NCBI GenBank assembly: GCA_964492185.1
Contig: CAZBJH010000060.1
Coordinates: forward strand, 1-19,795
DNA from: JAFGSZ01 sp964492185
GTDB taxonomy: Bacteria > Bacteroidota > Bacteroidia > Bacteroidales > UBA10428
Reading direction: 5' to 3'
Length of the DNA: 19,795 nt
The position numbers were made by a program, and so were the translations under genes. Each line of letters starts with the position of its first letter. Within the stretch, counting starts at the first letter, position 1. A model generated the notes under the pieces. The model searched no databases. It was not told the DNA's origin and was given only the letters and a program-made list of their open reading frames with translations. Below are positions 1 through 8,197 of this stretch, in pieces.

Positions 1-91
1 TTTTAAACCGCGGTATACTAAAGTATTTGAGGATTTAAAATGTGAGCAGCAACGCTGATATCGGACATTATAGACAGACACTAATTATTTA

Positions 92-976
92 TTATATATC
101 TTCAGTCAGTATCCTGACAGATTTTTCAAGGCTTTCTCTCCAATAGGGAATGGAAAGACCATAACTTTCCTTAATTTCTGCTTTATTCATTACACTATAA
201 AAAGGCCTTTCGGCAAGTGTTGGAAAGTCCCTGGATTCCACAGGATATATATTGCATGTTAGTTCTGCAATTTTTATTATTTCTTTGGCAAAATCGTACC
301 AGCTGCAAACTCCTTCGTTCGAAAAATGAAATATCCCCGAAGTAAAGGAGCCCGGATTACCGGAAGGTTGAAACCTAATTATATCAAGAATTGCTTTGGC
401 AAGGTCATGGGCATTTGTCGGGCTTCCTATCTGGTCAAAAACCACCTTCAGCTTATCCCTCTCTTTGGCCAGGCGAATAATGGATTTTACAAAATTATGC
501 CCGTAAAGGGAATATAACCATGATGTACGAATAATAATGTATCTGCCGGCTGAAGATGTAATTCGTTTCTCCCCTTCGAGCTTGCTTCTGCCATAGGCGG
601 ACCGGGGACCTGTCGGATCAGTTTCTTTGTAAGGAATATATGACCTTCCGTTAAACACGTAATCAGTAGATAGATGTATAAGCGTGGTATTATATTTTTT
701 TGATAGTTCAGCCAGCTTTCCAGGCACTTCACCATTAAGCTTCATTGCTTTTTCCGGTTCCTCCTCGGCTTTATCAACTGCAGTATAAGCGGCACAGTTT
801 ACGAGATAGTCAGGGGAATATTCACGGAAAGCTTCTTCAAGTTTCTCATAGTCTGTCAGATCAAGTGTATCAATATCTTTGCCGGTCAGTTCCATTCCGG
901 CACAGCTTTCTTTAAGATCGGTTATTGATCTTCCCAACTGCCCGTTCGCCCCTGTAATTAAAATTTTCGTTTTCAT
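92..976 (-). CDS. rfbD: dTDP-4-dehydrorhamnose reductase (RmlD/RfbD)
   Basis: Last step of dTDP-L-rhamnose synthesis: NAD(P)H-dependent reduction of dTDP-6-deoxy-L-lyxo-4-hexulose in the cytoplasm. The 294-residue length is normal for the family. An extended short-chain dehydrogenase fold is visible: nucleotide-binding GANGQLG at residues 9-15, NCAAYTAVDKAE at 60-71, STDYVFNG at 103-110, and the catalytic YxxxK pair Tyr128/Lys132 in YGRSK. The ATG start sits 16 bases after the rfbC stop, so it is the last visible gene of the operon ugd-uxs-rfbA-rfbC-rfbD. The remaining pathway enzyme, the dehydratase RfbB, is not seen; the 91 bases beyond the stop carry no gene. Family assignment is secure; choice between NADH and NADPH cannot be read here. 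Confidence 0.95.
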   Translation of the reverse strand: MKTKILITGANGQLGRSITDLKESCAGMELTGKDIDTLDLTDYEKLEEAFREYSPDYLVNCAAYTAVDKAEEEPEKAMKLNGEVPGKLAELSKKYNTTLIHLSTDYVFNGRSYIPYKETDPTGPRSAYGRSKLEGEKRITSSAGRYIIIRTSWLYSLYGHNFVKSIIRLAKERDKLKVVFDQIGSPTNAHDLAKAILDIIRFQPSGNPGSFTSGIFHFSNEGVCSWYDFAKEIIKIAELTCNIYPVESRDFPTLAERPFYSVMNKAEIKESYGLSIPYWRESLEKSVRILTEDI

Positions 977-992
977 TTATCAGATCCTATAA

Positions 993-1535
993 TTATATTT
1001 CAGCCATTTCAAATGTGGGGTGTTTTCGGTCTTTACCGGAAACAATAATATCTTCCGGTTCAATTCTCCAGTCAATATTCAGTGTTTTGTCGTTAAAGAT
1101 GATACCTCTTTCCGAACCGGGATTATAATAGTCATCACATTTATAGAACACTACAGCTGTATGGCTGAGCACTGAAAAACCATGGGCAAATCCTTTCGGT
1201 ACAAGCAATTGCAACCTGTTTTTTTTTGATAATTCCAATCCAGTCCATTGACCGAAAGTCGGTGATCCTTTCCTGATATCAACAGCCACGTCATAGACCG
1301 TTCCTTCAAGCACCCTGACAAGCTTTGTCTGTGCATATGGTTCCAACTGGTAATGCAATCCCCTGATCACTCCATATGAGGATTTGGACTGGTTATCCTG
1401 AACATAGTTGTGGTCGAGCCCTTTTTTTTGCAGCAGGCTTCGATTATAGCTTTCATAAAAATAACCTCTTTCATCTTCAAAAACTTTAGGTTCTATGATC
1501 AGCAGATCCTTTATTTTTGTTGTTACAATCTTCAT
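993..1535 (-). CDS. rfbC: dTDP-4-dehydrorhamnose 3,5-epimerase (RmlC/RfbC)
   Basis: Epimerises dTDP-4-dehydro-6-deoxyglucose at C3 and C5, giving the substrate for RfbD. At 180 residues it is a full-length single cupin. Family landmarks are in place: RGLHYQ with the catalytic base His61, the PKGFAHGF strand at 113-120, the catalytic Tyr131 in FYKCDDYY, and the conserved SGKDRKHP near the C-terminus with Asp169. Near the N-terminus, ERGYFYESY matches the usual FxDxRGxFxE segment. It lies 29 bases after rfbA and 16 before rfbD in the same direction, consistent with co-transcription. Nothing unusual was seen. Confidence 0.95.
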   Translation of the reverse strand: MKIVTTKIKDLLIIEPKVFEDERGYFYESYNRSLLQKKGLDHNYVQDNQSKSSYGVIRGLHYQLEPYAQTKLVRVLEGTVYDVAVDIRKGSPTFGQWTGLELSKKNRLQLLVPKGFAHGFSVLSHTAVVFYKCDDYYNPGSERGIIFNDKTLNIDWRIEPEDIIVSGKDRKHPTFEMAEI

Positions 1536-1564
1536 CTTATAAATAATCTTTCATTTGTTTGTTC

Positions 1565-2458
1565 TTATAGTTGATCATTGAATGTATATATTCTCTCGTT
1601 TGCAATATTTAACAGGTATTCTCCATACTGGTTCTTTTTAAGGGGTTCAGCAAGTTTGATCAACCGGGCTTTATCAATATAACCTCTTTTGTAAGCAATT
1701 TCTTCAATACAGGATACTTTTAACCCCTGTCTTGTTTCAATGGTGTGAATATAGTTTGAAGCCTGCAGCAGACTTTCGTGTGTTCCGGTATCCAGCCAGG
1801 CCATCCCCCGTCCCAGTATCCTGACCTTCAGCCGTTTTTCATTAAGGTATAATTTATTCAGATCGGTAATTTCCAGTTCACCTCGTGCAGATGGGCTTAA
1901 TGTTTTTGTTTTTTTAATGACATCGTTTGAATAAAAATACAATCCCGTGACTGCATAATTTGATTTTGGCTTATCCGGTTTTTCTTCAATGCTTAAAACT
2001 TTTCCCTGTTTATCAAAATCCACCACACCATATCGCTCCGGGTCGTTGACATAGTAGCCGAAAACTATGGCACCATCTTTGAATGTGGCAGTTTGCATCA
2101 GGTCTCTGCCAAAACCGTGGCCATAAAAGATATTATCTCCTAATATAAGGCATACGTTATCATTGCCAATAAACTTTTCGCCGATAAGAAAGGCCTGAGC
2201 AAGGCCTTCAGGTGCCGGCTGGACTTCATAATAGATTTTTAATCCAAGCTGGCTGCCGTCTTTTAGCAGGTCCTTATATAAATTAATATCCCTGGGAGTC
2301 GAAATAATAAGTATATCTCTTATTCCGGCCAGCATTAATACAGACAAAGGGTAATAGATCATTGGTTTATCATATACCGGTAATATTTGTTTGGAAATAC
2401 TTTCGGTAATAGGGTATAAACGGGTGCCGGAACCTCCGGCCAGAATTATTCCTTTCAT
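1565..2458 (-). CDS. rfbA: Glucose-1-phosphate thymidylyltransferase (RmlA/RfbA)
   Basis: First committed step of the dTDP-rhamnose pathway: glucose-1-phosphate plus dTTP gives dTDP-glucose and pyrophosphate. The 297-residue protein opens with the nucleotidyltransferase signature LAGGSGTRLYP at residues 6-16, followed by KQILPVYDKPMIYYP with the Lys of the active site, the EVQPAPEGLAQAF substrate loop near residue 78, and LGDNIFYG with the metal-binding Asp. The C-terminal IETRQGLKVSCIEEIAY segment is typical of RmlA and separates it from UTP-glucose pyrophosphorylases. It lies 43 bases downstream of uxs and 29 upstream of rfbC. Confidence 0.95.
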   Translation of the reverse strand: MKGIILAGGSGTRLYPITESISKQILPVYDKPMIYYPLSVLMLAGIRDILIISTPRDINLYKDLLKDGSQLGLKIYYEVQPAPEGLAQAFLIGEKFIGNDNVCLILGDNIFYGHGFGRDLMQTATFKDGAIVFGYYVNDPERYGVVDFDKQGKVLSIEEKPDKPKSNYAVTGLYFYSNDVIKKTKTLSPSARGELEITDLNKLYLNEKRLKVRILGRGMAWLDTGTHESLLQASNYIHTIETRQGLKVSCIEEIAYKRGYIDKARLIKLAEPLKKNQYGEYLLNIANERIYTFNDQL

Positions 2459-2501
2459 AATAGGGAAGATATTTTTATTAATGCAAAGATATTGTTGATT
2501 T

Positions 2502-3443
2502 TTAAAGGTTCAATAAGTTTTTAAAATAATCAATAGTCTTAATTAGTCCGTCTTCCAACTGGACAGTCGGTTCCCAGTTATCCAGATATTTTTTTGCAAG
2601 GGTGATATCCGGTTGCCGTTGCACAGGATCATCTGAAGGAAGAGGTTTATATTCGATGGATGATGATGATCCGGTTAATTTAAGAATTTTTTTTGCCAGC
2701 TCAAGAATTGTAAATTCATAAGGGTTTCCGATATTTACCGGACCTGTAAATTCATCAGGTGTATTCATTATTCTTATTATGCCTTCGAGCAGGTCGTCGA
2801 TATACTGAAAACTTCTGGTTTGGGAACCGTCACCATAAATAGTAATATTTTCCTGCCTGAGGGCCTGTACAATAAAATTAGAAACTACCCTCCCGTCATT
2901 CGGATGCATTTTGGGGCCATAGGTATTGAATATCCTTGCGATCTTTATATTAACATCATTCTGGATGTGATAATCCATAAAAAGTGTTTCAGCACAACGT
3001 TTTCCTTCATCGTAGCATGAGCGGAGTCCTACCGGATTAACATATCCCCAGTAATCTTCGTTTTGTGGATGAACCCGCGGATCACCATATACTTCACTGG
3101 TAGAAGCCTGAAGTATTTTTGCCCTGATCCGTTTTGCCAGTCCGAGCATATTGACAGCCCCCATAACAGAAGTTTTTATGGTTTTAATAGGGTTAAACTG
3201 ATAATGAATGGGCGAAGCCGGACAAGCCAGGTTATATATCTCATCCACTTCAATATAAAAAGGTTGCGTGATATCATGCCTGATCAATTCAAAATAAGGA
3301 TTCCGCAGTAAATGAACAATATTCCGTTTTGAACCTGTAAAATAGTTGTCCAGACAAATCACTTCATTATTTTGATCTAAAAGCCGTTCACACAAATGGG
3401 CACCGATAAATCCTGCACCACCTGTTACCAGTATTTTTTTCAT
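2502..3443 (-). CDS. UDP-glucuronate decarboxylase (UDP-xylose synthase)
   Basis: Extended SDR enzyme that oxidises and decarboxylates UDP-glucuronate to UDP-xylose using bound NAD+. With the ATG at 3443 the protein is 313 residues, the usual length, and begins MKKILVTGGAGFIG; an upstream in-frame ATG at 3500 would add 19 residues unlike the family and overlap the ugd stop, so the inner start is preferred. Motifs: GGAGFIG at 8-14, DNYFTGSKRNI at 32-42 (characteristic of UDP-xylose synthases), Ser/Thr in ASTSEVYGD near 113-121, and catalytic Tyr144/Lys148 in CYDEGK. It follows ugd, whose product is its substrate, so the two form a metabolic pair. Confidence 0.9.
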   Translation of the reverse strand: MKKILVTGGAGFIGAHLCERLLDQNNEVICLDNYFTGSKRNIVHLLRNPYFELIRHDITQPFYIEVDEIYNLACPASPIHYQFNPIKTIKTSVMGAVNMLGLAKRIRAKILQASTSEVYGDPRVHPQNEDYWGYVNPVGLRSCYDEGKRCAETLFMDYHIQNDVNIKIARIFNTYGPKMHPNDGRVVSNFIVQALRQENITIYGDGSQTRSFQYIDDLLEGIIRIMNTPDEFTGPVNIGNPYEFTILELAKKILKLTGSSSSIEYKPLPSDDPVQRQPDITLAKKYLDNWEPTVQLEDGLIKTIDYFKNLLNL

Positions 3444-3499
3444 TCTGACGTTTATTATTAAAGATAAAAAATATTGTCCATTCACTTTATTGACAGGCA

Positions 3500-4834
3500 C
3501 TATCCATCTTCAGATTTTCCTTTTCTTCCAATCCCAAAATATTCAAAGCCGTTTTCAGCCATTTCAGCAGGTTCGTAAATATTTCTGCCATCAAAGATCA
3601 CTTTTGTTTTCATAAGTTTTTGCAGGACTTTGTAATTGGGGATACGGAATTCATTCCATTCGGTGATCAGAAGCAATGCATCTGCATCAATACATGCTTC
3701 ATACATATCATTAGCATATGTGATGCTGTTACCAGTAATTTTTTTTGCTTCTTTCATTGCAACAGGATCATAAGCAATAACTTTTGCTCCCTGTTCAATT
3801 AATTTTTCAATCAACACCAGGGAAGGTGCTTCGCGCATGTCGTCAGTATTGGGTTTGAATGACAGCCCCCATATACCAAATGATCTGTTTTTGATGAAAT
3901 TGTTAAAATATCCCATTACCTTATTGAATAATACCAGTTTCTGTTTGGCGTTGACATGCTCCACCGATTTTAAGATAGAAAGCGGATATTTATATTCATC
4001 GCCAGTTTTTATCAGGGCTTTTACATCTTTTGGAAAACAGGACCCCCCGTATCCTGCGCCTGCATATATGAATTTATCTCCAATGCGCGAATCACTCCCA
4101 ATACCTTTTCTTACCGCATCTATATCAGCACCGACAAGTTCACACAGGTTGGCAATATCATTCATGAAACTTATTTTTGTAGCCAGCATTGAATTTGCAG
4201 CGTATTTGGTCATCTCAGCCGATGCAATATCCATGAATATCAGGGGATGTCCATTAAGTAAAAAGGGTTTATACAAGCGTTTCATGATTTTTTCGGCTCG
4301 TTCGGTTTCCACTCCGATTATTATCCTTTCAGGTTTAAGAAAATCATTTACCGCCGATCCTTCTTTCAAAAATTCGGGATTTGAAGCAATATCAAAGTCA
4401 ATGTCAATATTTCGTTTATCAAGTTCTTTTTGTATAGCCTGTTTTACTTTTAAGGATGTGGCAATAGGAACGGTGCTTTTTGAAACTATAACCATATGAT
4501 GTTTCATATTACGGCCTATCTCGCCTGCTACATCAAGCACATATTTCAGGTCTGCACTGCCATCTTCACCAGGTGGCGTGCCAACAGCTATAAAAATCGT
4601 CTCACATTCATTAATACTGCTTTTCAGGTCGGTTGAAAAGTTTAATCTGTTTTTATCAAGGTTTCTGTTAACCATTGTTTCCAGCCCCGGTTCATAAATT
4701 GGTATAATTCCTTTTCCGAGCTGTTCAATTTTTTCTTTATTTATATCCACACAGGTGACATCAACTCCTGTTTCAGCGAAACAGGTGCCGGTAACCAGTC
4801 CGACATAACCGGTACCTACTATTGTAGTTTTCAT
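3500..4834 (-). CDS. ugd: UDP-glucose 6-dehydrogenase
   Basis: Oxidises UDP-glucose twice with NAD+ to UDP-glucuronate. I start it at the ATG at 4834, giving 444 residues beginning MKTTIVGTGYVGLVTG; the longer in-frame start at 4873 adds 13 residues before the Rossmann strand and is unlike the family. Visible: GTGYVG at 7-12, VGTPPGEDGSADL at 84-96, NPEFLKEGSAVNDF at 152-165, the EMTKYAANS helix with Lys210, and the active-site nucleophile Cys266 in GYGGSCFPKD. It is the first gene of the minus-strand operon and feeds uxs directly. A weak promoter-like box (TATATTTA read on the minus strand) sits at 4851-4858, but would leave a very short leader. Confidence 0.94.
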   Translation of the reverse strand: MKTTIVGTGYVGLVTGTCFAETGVDVTCVDINKEKIEQLGKGIIPIYEPGLETMVNRNLDKNRLNFSTDLKSSINECETIFIAVGTPPGEDGSADLKYVLDVAGEIGRNMKHHMVIVSKSTVPIATSLKVKQAIQKELDKRNIDIDFDIASNPEFLKEGSAVNDFLKPERIIIGVETERAEKIMKRLYKPFLLNGHPLIFMDIASAEMTKYAANSMLATKISFMNDIANLCELVGADIDAVRKGIGSDSRIGDKFIYAGAGYGGSCFPKDVKALIKTGDEYKYPLSILKSVEHVNAKQKLVLFNKVMGYFNNFIKNRSFGIWGLSFKPNTDDMREAPSLVLIEKLIEQGAKVIAYDPVAMKEAKKITGNSITYANDMYEACIDADALLLITEWNEFRIPNYKVLQKLMKTKVIFDGRNIYEPAEMAENGFEYFGIGRKGKSEDG

Positions 4835-5128
4835 ATTCGTAAAATTTTTGTAAATATAAATAGAGTCTGTCAATAATCTCGTAGTGTTTGTTCAGAATGT
4901 TTAAATAATTTAAATTCCCAAAAAGGCAGATAAAACGTTAATTATTTGAATGAGTTGAAAGAAAATAATGTTGTATTAAACTTAAAAGTGATGAAGATGA
5001 TTGTTGGAACACATTGAAATATTATGAGTTTTTTTTTGTATCTTTAGTTTTTTAGCTAATAAAATTATAGTTTTGCAGCTCGATTTTTAACGATATAATG
5101 TCTAACTTATTAATTATTATTTATTTTA
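4835..5128. other. Divergent intergenic region between ugd and rpsA
   Basis: About 290 bases of very AT-rich sequence separate the divergent ugd operon and rpsA, so promoters for both must lie here. On the plus strand two promoter-like boxes are seen near the rpsA side (listed separately). On the minus strand only TATATTTA at 4851-4858 resembles the TAnnTTTG box. No ORF, tRNA or clear riboswitch-like structure was found. Confidence 0.6.
5039..5075 (+). promoter_or_regulatory. Probable Bacteroidota-type promoter boxes for rpsA
   Basis: TAGTTTTG at 5068-5075 matches the Bacteroidota -7 consensus TAnnTTTG exactly and would start transcription about 45 bases before the rpsA ATG. A second, imperfect box TATCTTTA lies at 5039-5046, with ATTG at 5013-5016 as a possible -33 element 22 bases upstream. 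No good TTTG partner was found for the first box. Assignment is by consensus only. Confidence 0.4.
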
Positions 5129-7798
5129 ATGACTGATAATAAATCAAAAATTAGCGAGGAAAGAACTGAAAAGGAAGTAATTGAGGAACAGATCAATAAT
5201 ACTACCGATAGTAAGACCGATGATCGGGCTGATGCTGAAAATAATGCAGATAGTGCGAATGAACTCGAAAAAGAACAGGAAAAAGATGTTAAGGATGAAA
5301 CTTCATCGACATCATCTGTAAAAGATGAAGGGAAGCATGATGAAGGAAAGGATGAAGAGAAAACTAATGAAAAGGAAGATAATTCCGTTGAGCAGTCTCT
5401 AAGTGAAGATCAGAATAAATTCAAAGAAGAAGATAATAAACAAAATCCTGCCGAAGAAGAAAAACAGCAAACCGCTGACGAAGAAGAAAAACCGGAGACA
5501 CATTCTGAAGACGTTCAGGAAACCAGTGATGTAAGTAAGACGGCATCTGCCGGATCTGAAGAAGAGAACGGATCTGAAGTGAAAGATGAAGAAAGTCCGG
5601 AAGCCCAGGAAATAATGAAAACCCCGGAGCAAGAAACTCCCGGTGTAGTTGAAGATCAACAAGAAACTGTCGAAAAGAAAGAAGTGGTTGAAGAACCGGT
5701 TGAGGAATTCGACTGGGAGGCATATGATGTGGAAGAGGATGACTATTCAGACAATGAACGTGCCGAATATGAAAAATTGTATGACAATACCTTATCAACT
5801 ATCACTGTAAATGATGTAGTTGAAGGGACTGTGATCAGTATGAACAAACGTGAGGTTGTTATCAATATTGGTTACAAGTCGGAAGGTGTGGTCAGTTTGA
5901 ATGAGTTTCGCTATAACCCTGAGCTGAAAGTGGGTGATAAGGTGGAAGTGTATGTGGAAAGCCAGGAAGACAAAAAAGGTCAGCTTGTGCTGTCACACAA
6001 GAAGGCACGCGCATTAAAATCATGGGACAGGGTTAATGAAGCCCTTGATAAAGACGAGATCATTAAGGGATATATCAAATGCCGGACAAAGGGTGGCATG
6101 ATTGTCGACGTATTTGGTATTGAAGCTTTCCTTCCCGGTTCACAAATTGATGTTAAGCCCATAAGGGATTATGATATCTATGTGGGCAAAACCATGGAAT
6201 TCAAGGTTGTTAAGATCAATCATGAGTTCAAGAATGTAGTTGTATCACATAAAGCATTGATCGAAGCTGAGCTTGAACAACAGAAGAAAGAGATCATTGC
6301 CAAACTGGAAAAAGGACAAATTCTTGAAGGAACGGTTAAGAATATTACTTCATATGGAGTCTTTATTGATCTTGGGGGTGTGGATGGTCTTATTCACATC
6401 ACTGATCTTTCCTGGGGACGGGTTAATCACCCGGAAGAGATTGTTCAGCTTGATCAGAAGCTACAGGTTGTAATACTTGATTTTGATGATGATAAGAAAA
6501 GGATCGCCCTGGGCCTTAAGCAACTTACACCTCATCCCTGGGATTCACTTGATGAAAACATGAAAGTGGGAGATAAAGTGAAGGGTAAAGTGGTTGTTAT
6601 GGCTGATTATGGTGCTTTTGTTGAGATAGCCCCCGGGGTGGAAGGTTTGATCCATGTGTCGGAAATGTCCTGGTCACAGCACCTGCGCAGCGCCCAGGAG
6701 TTTCTTAAAGTTGGAGATGAAGTAGAAGCTGTAGTATTGACCCTTGATCGAGAAGAACGAAAAATGTCGCTGGGGATCAAGCAGTTAAAGCCAGATCCGT
6801 GGGAAGATATTGAAGAAAAATATGCACTTAATTCAAAACATACAGCAAAAGTCCGTAATTTTACTAACTTTGGTGTGTTTGTTGAAATTGAAGAAGGGGT
6901 AGACGGGCTGATTCATATATCCGATCTGTCATGGACCAAAAAGATCAAGCATCCTTCTGAATTTACCAATATCGGAGATGATATTGAAGTAGTTGTTCTG
7001 GAGATAGATAAGGAAAACAGAAGGTTGAGCCTGGGGCATAAACAGCTTGAAGAAAATCCGTGGGATGTTTTCGAAACAGTATTTACGATCGGATCTGTAC
7101 ATGAGGGTACTGTTGTTGAAGTAACTGATAAAGGTGCTGTTGTTGCATTACCATATGGGGTAGAAGGATTTGTAACCCCTAAGAATCTTGTGAAAGAGGA
7201 CAGATCAACTGCAAAGGCAGATGAAAAGTTACCATTTAAAGTGGTAGAATTTTCCAAGGCTGCTAAAAAGATAACCCTGTCGCATAGTCGTACATATGAA
7301 GATGATAAACGTGCCTCGGCTTCAGCGGAGAAAAGGGTAACATCTCAAACTGCAAAAAAGACACAACGTAAAATAAAATCTAATCTGGAGAGGACAACTC
7401 TCGGAGATATTTCTGATCTGGCAGCCTTAAAAGATGAAATGGAGCAGCAGGCAAAGAATGGTAAGAAAGAGGAGAAGAAGGAGATAAAAAAAGAAGAGAA
7501 AAAGGATAAGGAGGCTGAGAAAGAGAAAAAAGAAGAGGCTGAGAAAGCAGAAAAGAAAGACGGGAAGAAAGATGTTGAGAAAAAAGAGAAAAAAGAAGAT
7601 ATAAAAAAGGGAAAGAAAGAGGCTGAGAAAGCAGATAAGAAAGACCGGAAAAAAGAGGCAGGGAAAGAAGAGAAGAAGAAAGAGAAGAAAAATGAACAGA
7701 AGAAGGAGAAAAATGATGGAGATAAGGACAGCCAGGAAGAGGAGAATAAAGAAACTGCAGATGACAGGAAGGAGGATAAAAACACTAAAAATGAATAA
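5129..7798 (+). CDS. rpsA: Small ribosomal subunit protein bS1, with long charged N- and C-terminal tails
   Basis: Ribosomal protein S1 binds mRNA on the 30S subunit and helps initiation, which matters in a phylum that relies little on Shine-Dalgarno pairing. Six S1 OB-fold repeats can be placed at roughly residues 226-291, 308-376, 396-466, 480-552, 568-638 and 653-720; repeats 3-5 show the clear GxFVxIxxGVxGLIHxSxxSW pattern. After repeat 6 comes ERTTLGDISDLAALK (754-768), the usual C-terminal segment in Bacteroidota. Two parts are odd. Residues 1-200 are an acidic, low-complexity Glu/Asp/Lys/Ser/Gln region, and residues 778-889 are an almost pure Lys/Glu tail. The 889-residue total is well above the usual length in the phylum as I know it. 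The ATG at 5129 is used because the frame is open and the EEFDWEAYD motif that normally sits near the N-terminus appears only at 192-200; a later start cannot be excluded. Confidence 0.93.
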   Translation: MTDNKSKISEERTEKEVIEEQINNTTDSKTDDRADAENNADSANELEKEQEKDVKDETSSTSSVKDEGKHDEGKDEEKTNEKEDNSVEQSLSEDQNKFKEEDNKQNPAEEEKQQTADEEEKPETHSEDVQETSDVSKTASAGSEEENGSEVKDEESPEAQEIMKTPEQETPGVVEDQQETVEKKEVVEEPVEEFDWEAYDVEEDDYSDNERAEYEKLYDNTLSTITVNDVVEGTVISMNKREVVINIGYKSEGVVSLNEFRYNPELKVGDKVEVYVESQEDKKGQLVLSHKKARALKSWDRVNEALDKDEIIKGYIKCRTKGGMIVDVFGIEAFLPGSQIDVKPIRDYDIYVGKTMEFKVVKINHEFKNVVVSHKALIEAELEQQKKEIIAKLEKGQILEGTVKNITSYGVFIDLGGVDGLIHITDLSWGRVNHPEEIVQLDQKLQVVILDFDDDKKRIALGLKQLTPHPWDSLDENMKVGDKVKGKVVVMADYGAFVEIAPGVEGLIHVSEMSWSQHLRSAQEFLKVGDEVEAVVLTLDREERKMSLGIKQLKPDPWEDIEEKYALNSKHTAKVRNFTNFGVFVEIEEGVDGLIHISDLSWTKKIKHPSEFTNIGDDIEVVVLEIDKENRRLSLGHKQLEENPWDVFETVFTIGSVHEGTVVEVTDKGAVVALPYGVEGFVTPKNLVKEDRSTAKADEKLPFKVVEFSKAAKKITLSHSRTYEDDKRASASAEKRVTSQTAKKTQRKIKSNLERTTLGDISDLAALKDEMEQQAKNGKKEEKKEIKKEEKKDKEAEKEKKEEAEKAEKKDGKKDVEKKEKKEDIKKGKKEAEKADKKDRKKEAGKEEKKKEKKNEQKKEKNDGDKDSQEEENKETADDRKEDKNTKNE
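7446..7795 (+). repeat. Purine-only low-complexity tract encoding the Lys/Glu tail of S1
   Basis: For about 350 bases the plus strand is almost entirely A and G, made of irregular iterations of AAG, GAG, AAA and GAA codons, with the short unit GAGGCTGAGAAAGCAGA recurring (near 7537 and 7619). It encodes residues 773-889 of the S1 protein. The units are imperfect and not spaced like a tandem satellite. Such tracts vary in length by slippage, and the skew keeps the opposite strand free of stop codons, giving a spurious antisense ORF. Confidence 0.75.
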
Positions 7799-7828
7799 TC
7801 GTATGCAATATATCTAAAACATTTCAAC

Positions 7829-8179
7829 ATGGAATTCAAAATTGAAAAGCATGACAATCATACCTTAATACAAGTTCTGGAGGAAAAGTTAGATACACAC
7901 ATTGCACCTACTTTAAAATCTGAACTGGTTTTGGTATCAGGTAATGGTGAAAAAAACATTATCCTTGATCTGAGTAAGTGCAGGTATTGCGATTCTTCCG
8001 GTTTAAGTGCTATTTTGGTAGCAAACAGGCTGTGTAAAAATGCAAATGGCACCTTTGTGCTTACAGGTCTTAATGATGCTGTTGAAAGGTTAATTACCAT
8101 ATCACAGTTGGATACTGTTTTGAATATTACAGGATCTGTTGAAGAAGGTGCAAGTTTAATTGCTGAAGCTAAAAATTAA
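7829..8179 (+). CDS. Single STAS-domain protein (anti-sigma factor antagonist type)
   Basis: A 116-residue cytoplasmic protein consisting only of a STAS domain, the fold of SpoIIAA and related anti-anti-sigma factors that switch partners when phosphorylated. The diagnostic loop CDSSGLSA at residues 54-61 holds the candidate phosphoacceptor serines Ser56/Ser57; a preceding strand NIILDLSKC matches the family. The ATG is 31 bases after the rpsA stop and its stop is 18 bases before ribonuclease Z, so it is likely co-transcribed with both. No serine kinase of the SpoIIAB type or sigma factor is adjacent; the only kinase-like protein in the window is SiaB, about 7 kb away. The partner is unknown. 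Confidence 0.88.
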   Translation: MEFKIEKHDNHTLIQVLEEKLDTHIAPTLKSELVLVSGNGEKNIILDLSKCRYCDSSGLSAILVANRLCKNANGTFVLTGLNDAVERLITISQLDTVLNITGSVEEGASLIAEAKN

Positions 8180-8197
8180 ATATTCTTAATAGCAATA

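Noticed and set aside
3837..4499. 220-codon plus-strand ORF opposite ugd
   Set aside because: It lies wholly antisense to a well-supported ugd reading frame and its translation resembles no family; it is a coding shadow.
5129..5720. S1 acidic head as a separate fused gene or frameshift
   Set aside because: The frame is continuous from the ATG into the S1 repeats, with no stop or shift and no recognised domain in the first 200 residues.
7446..7795. CRISPR or tandem-repeat array
   Set aside because: The repeated words are codon-level Lys/Glu iterations without fixed length, regular spacing or unique spacers.
7345..7857. 170-codon minus-strand ORF rich in Ser and Phe
   Set aside because: It is the complement of the purine tract coding the S1 Lys/Glu tail; the skew removes stop codons, so openness is not evidence of coding.
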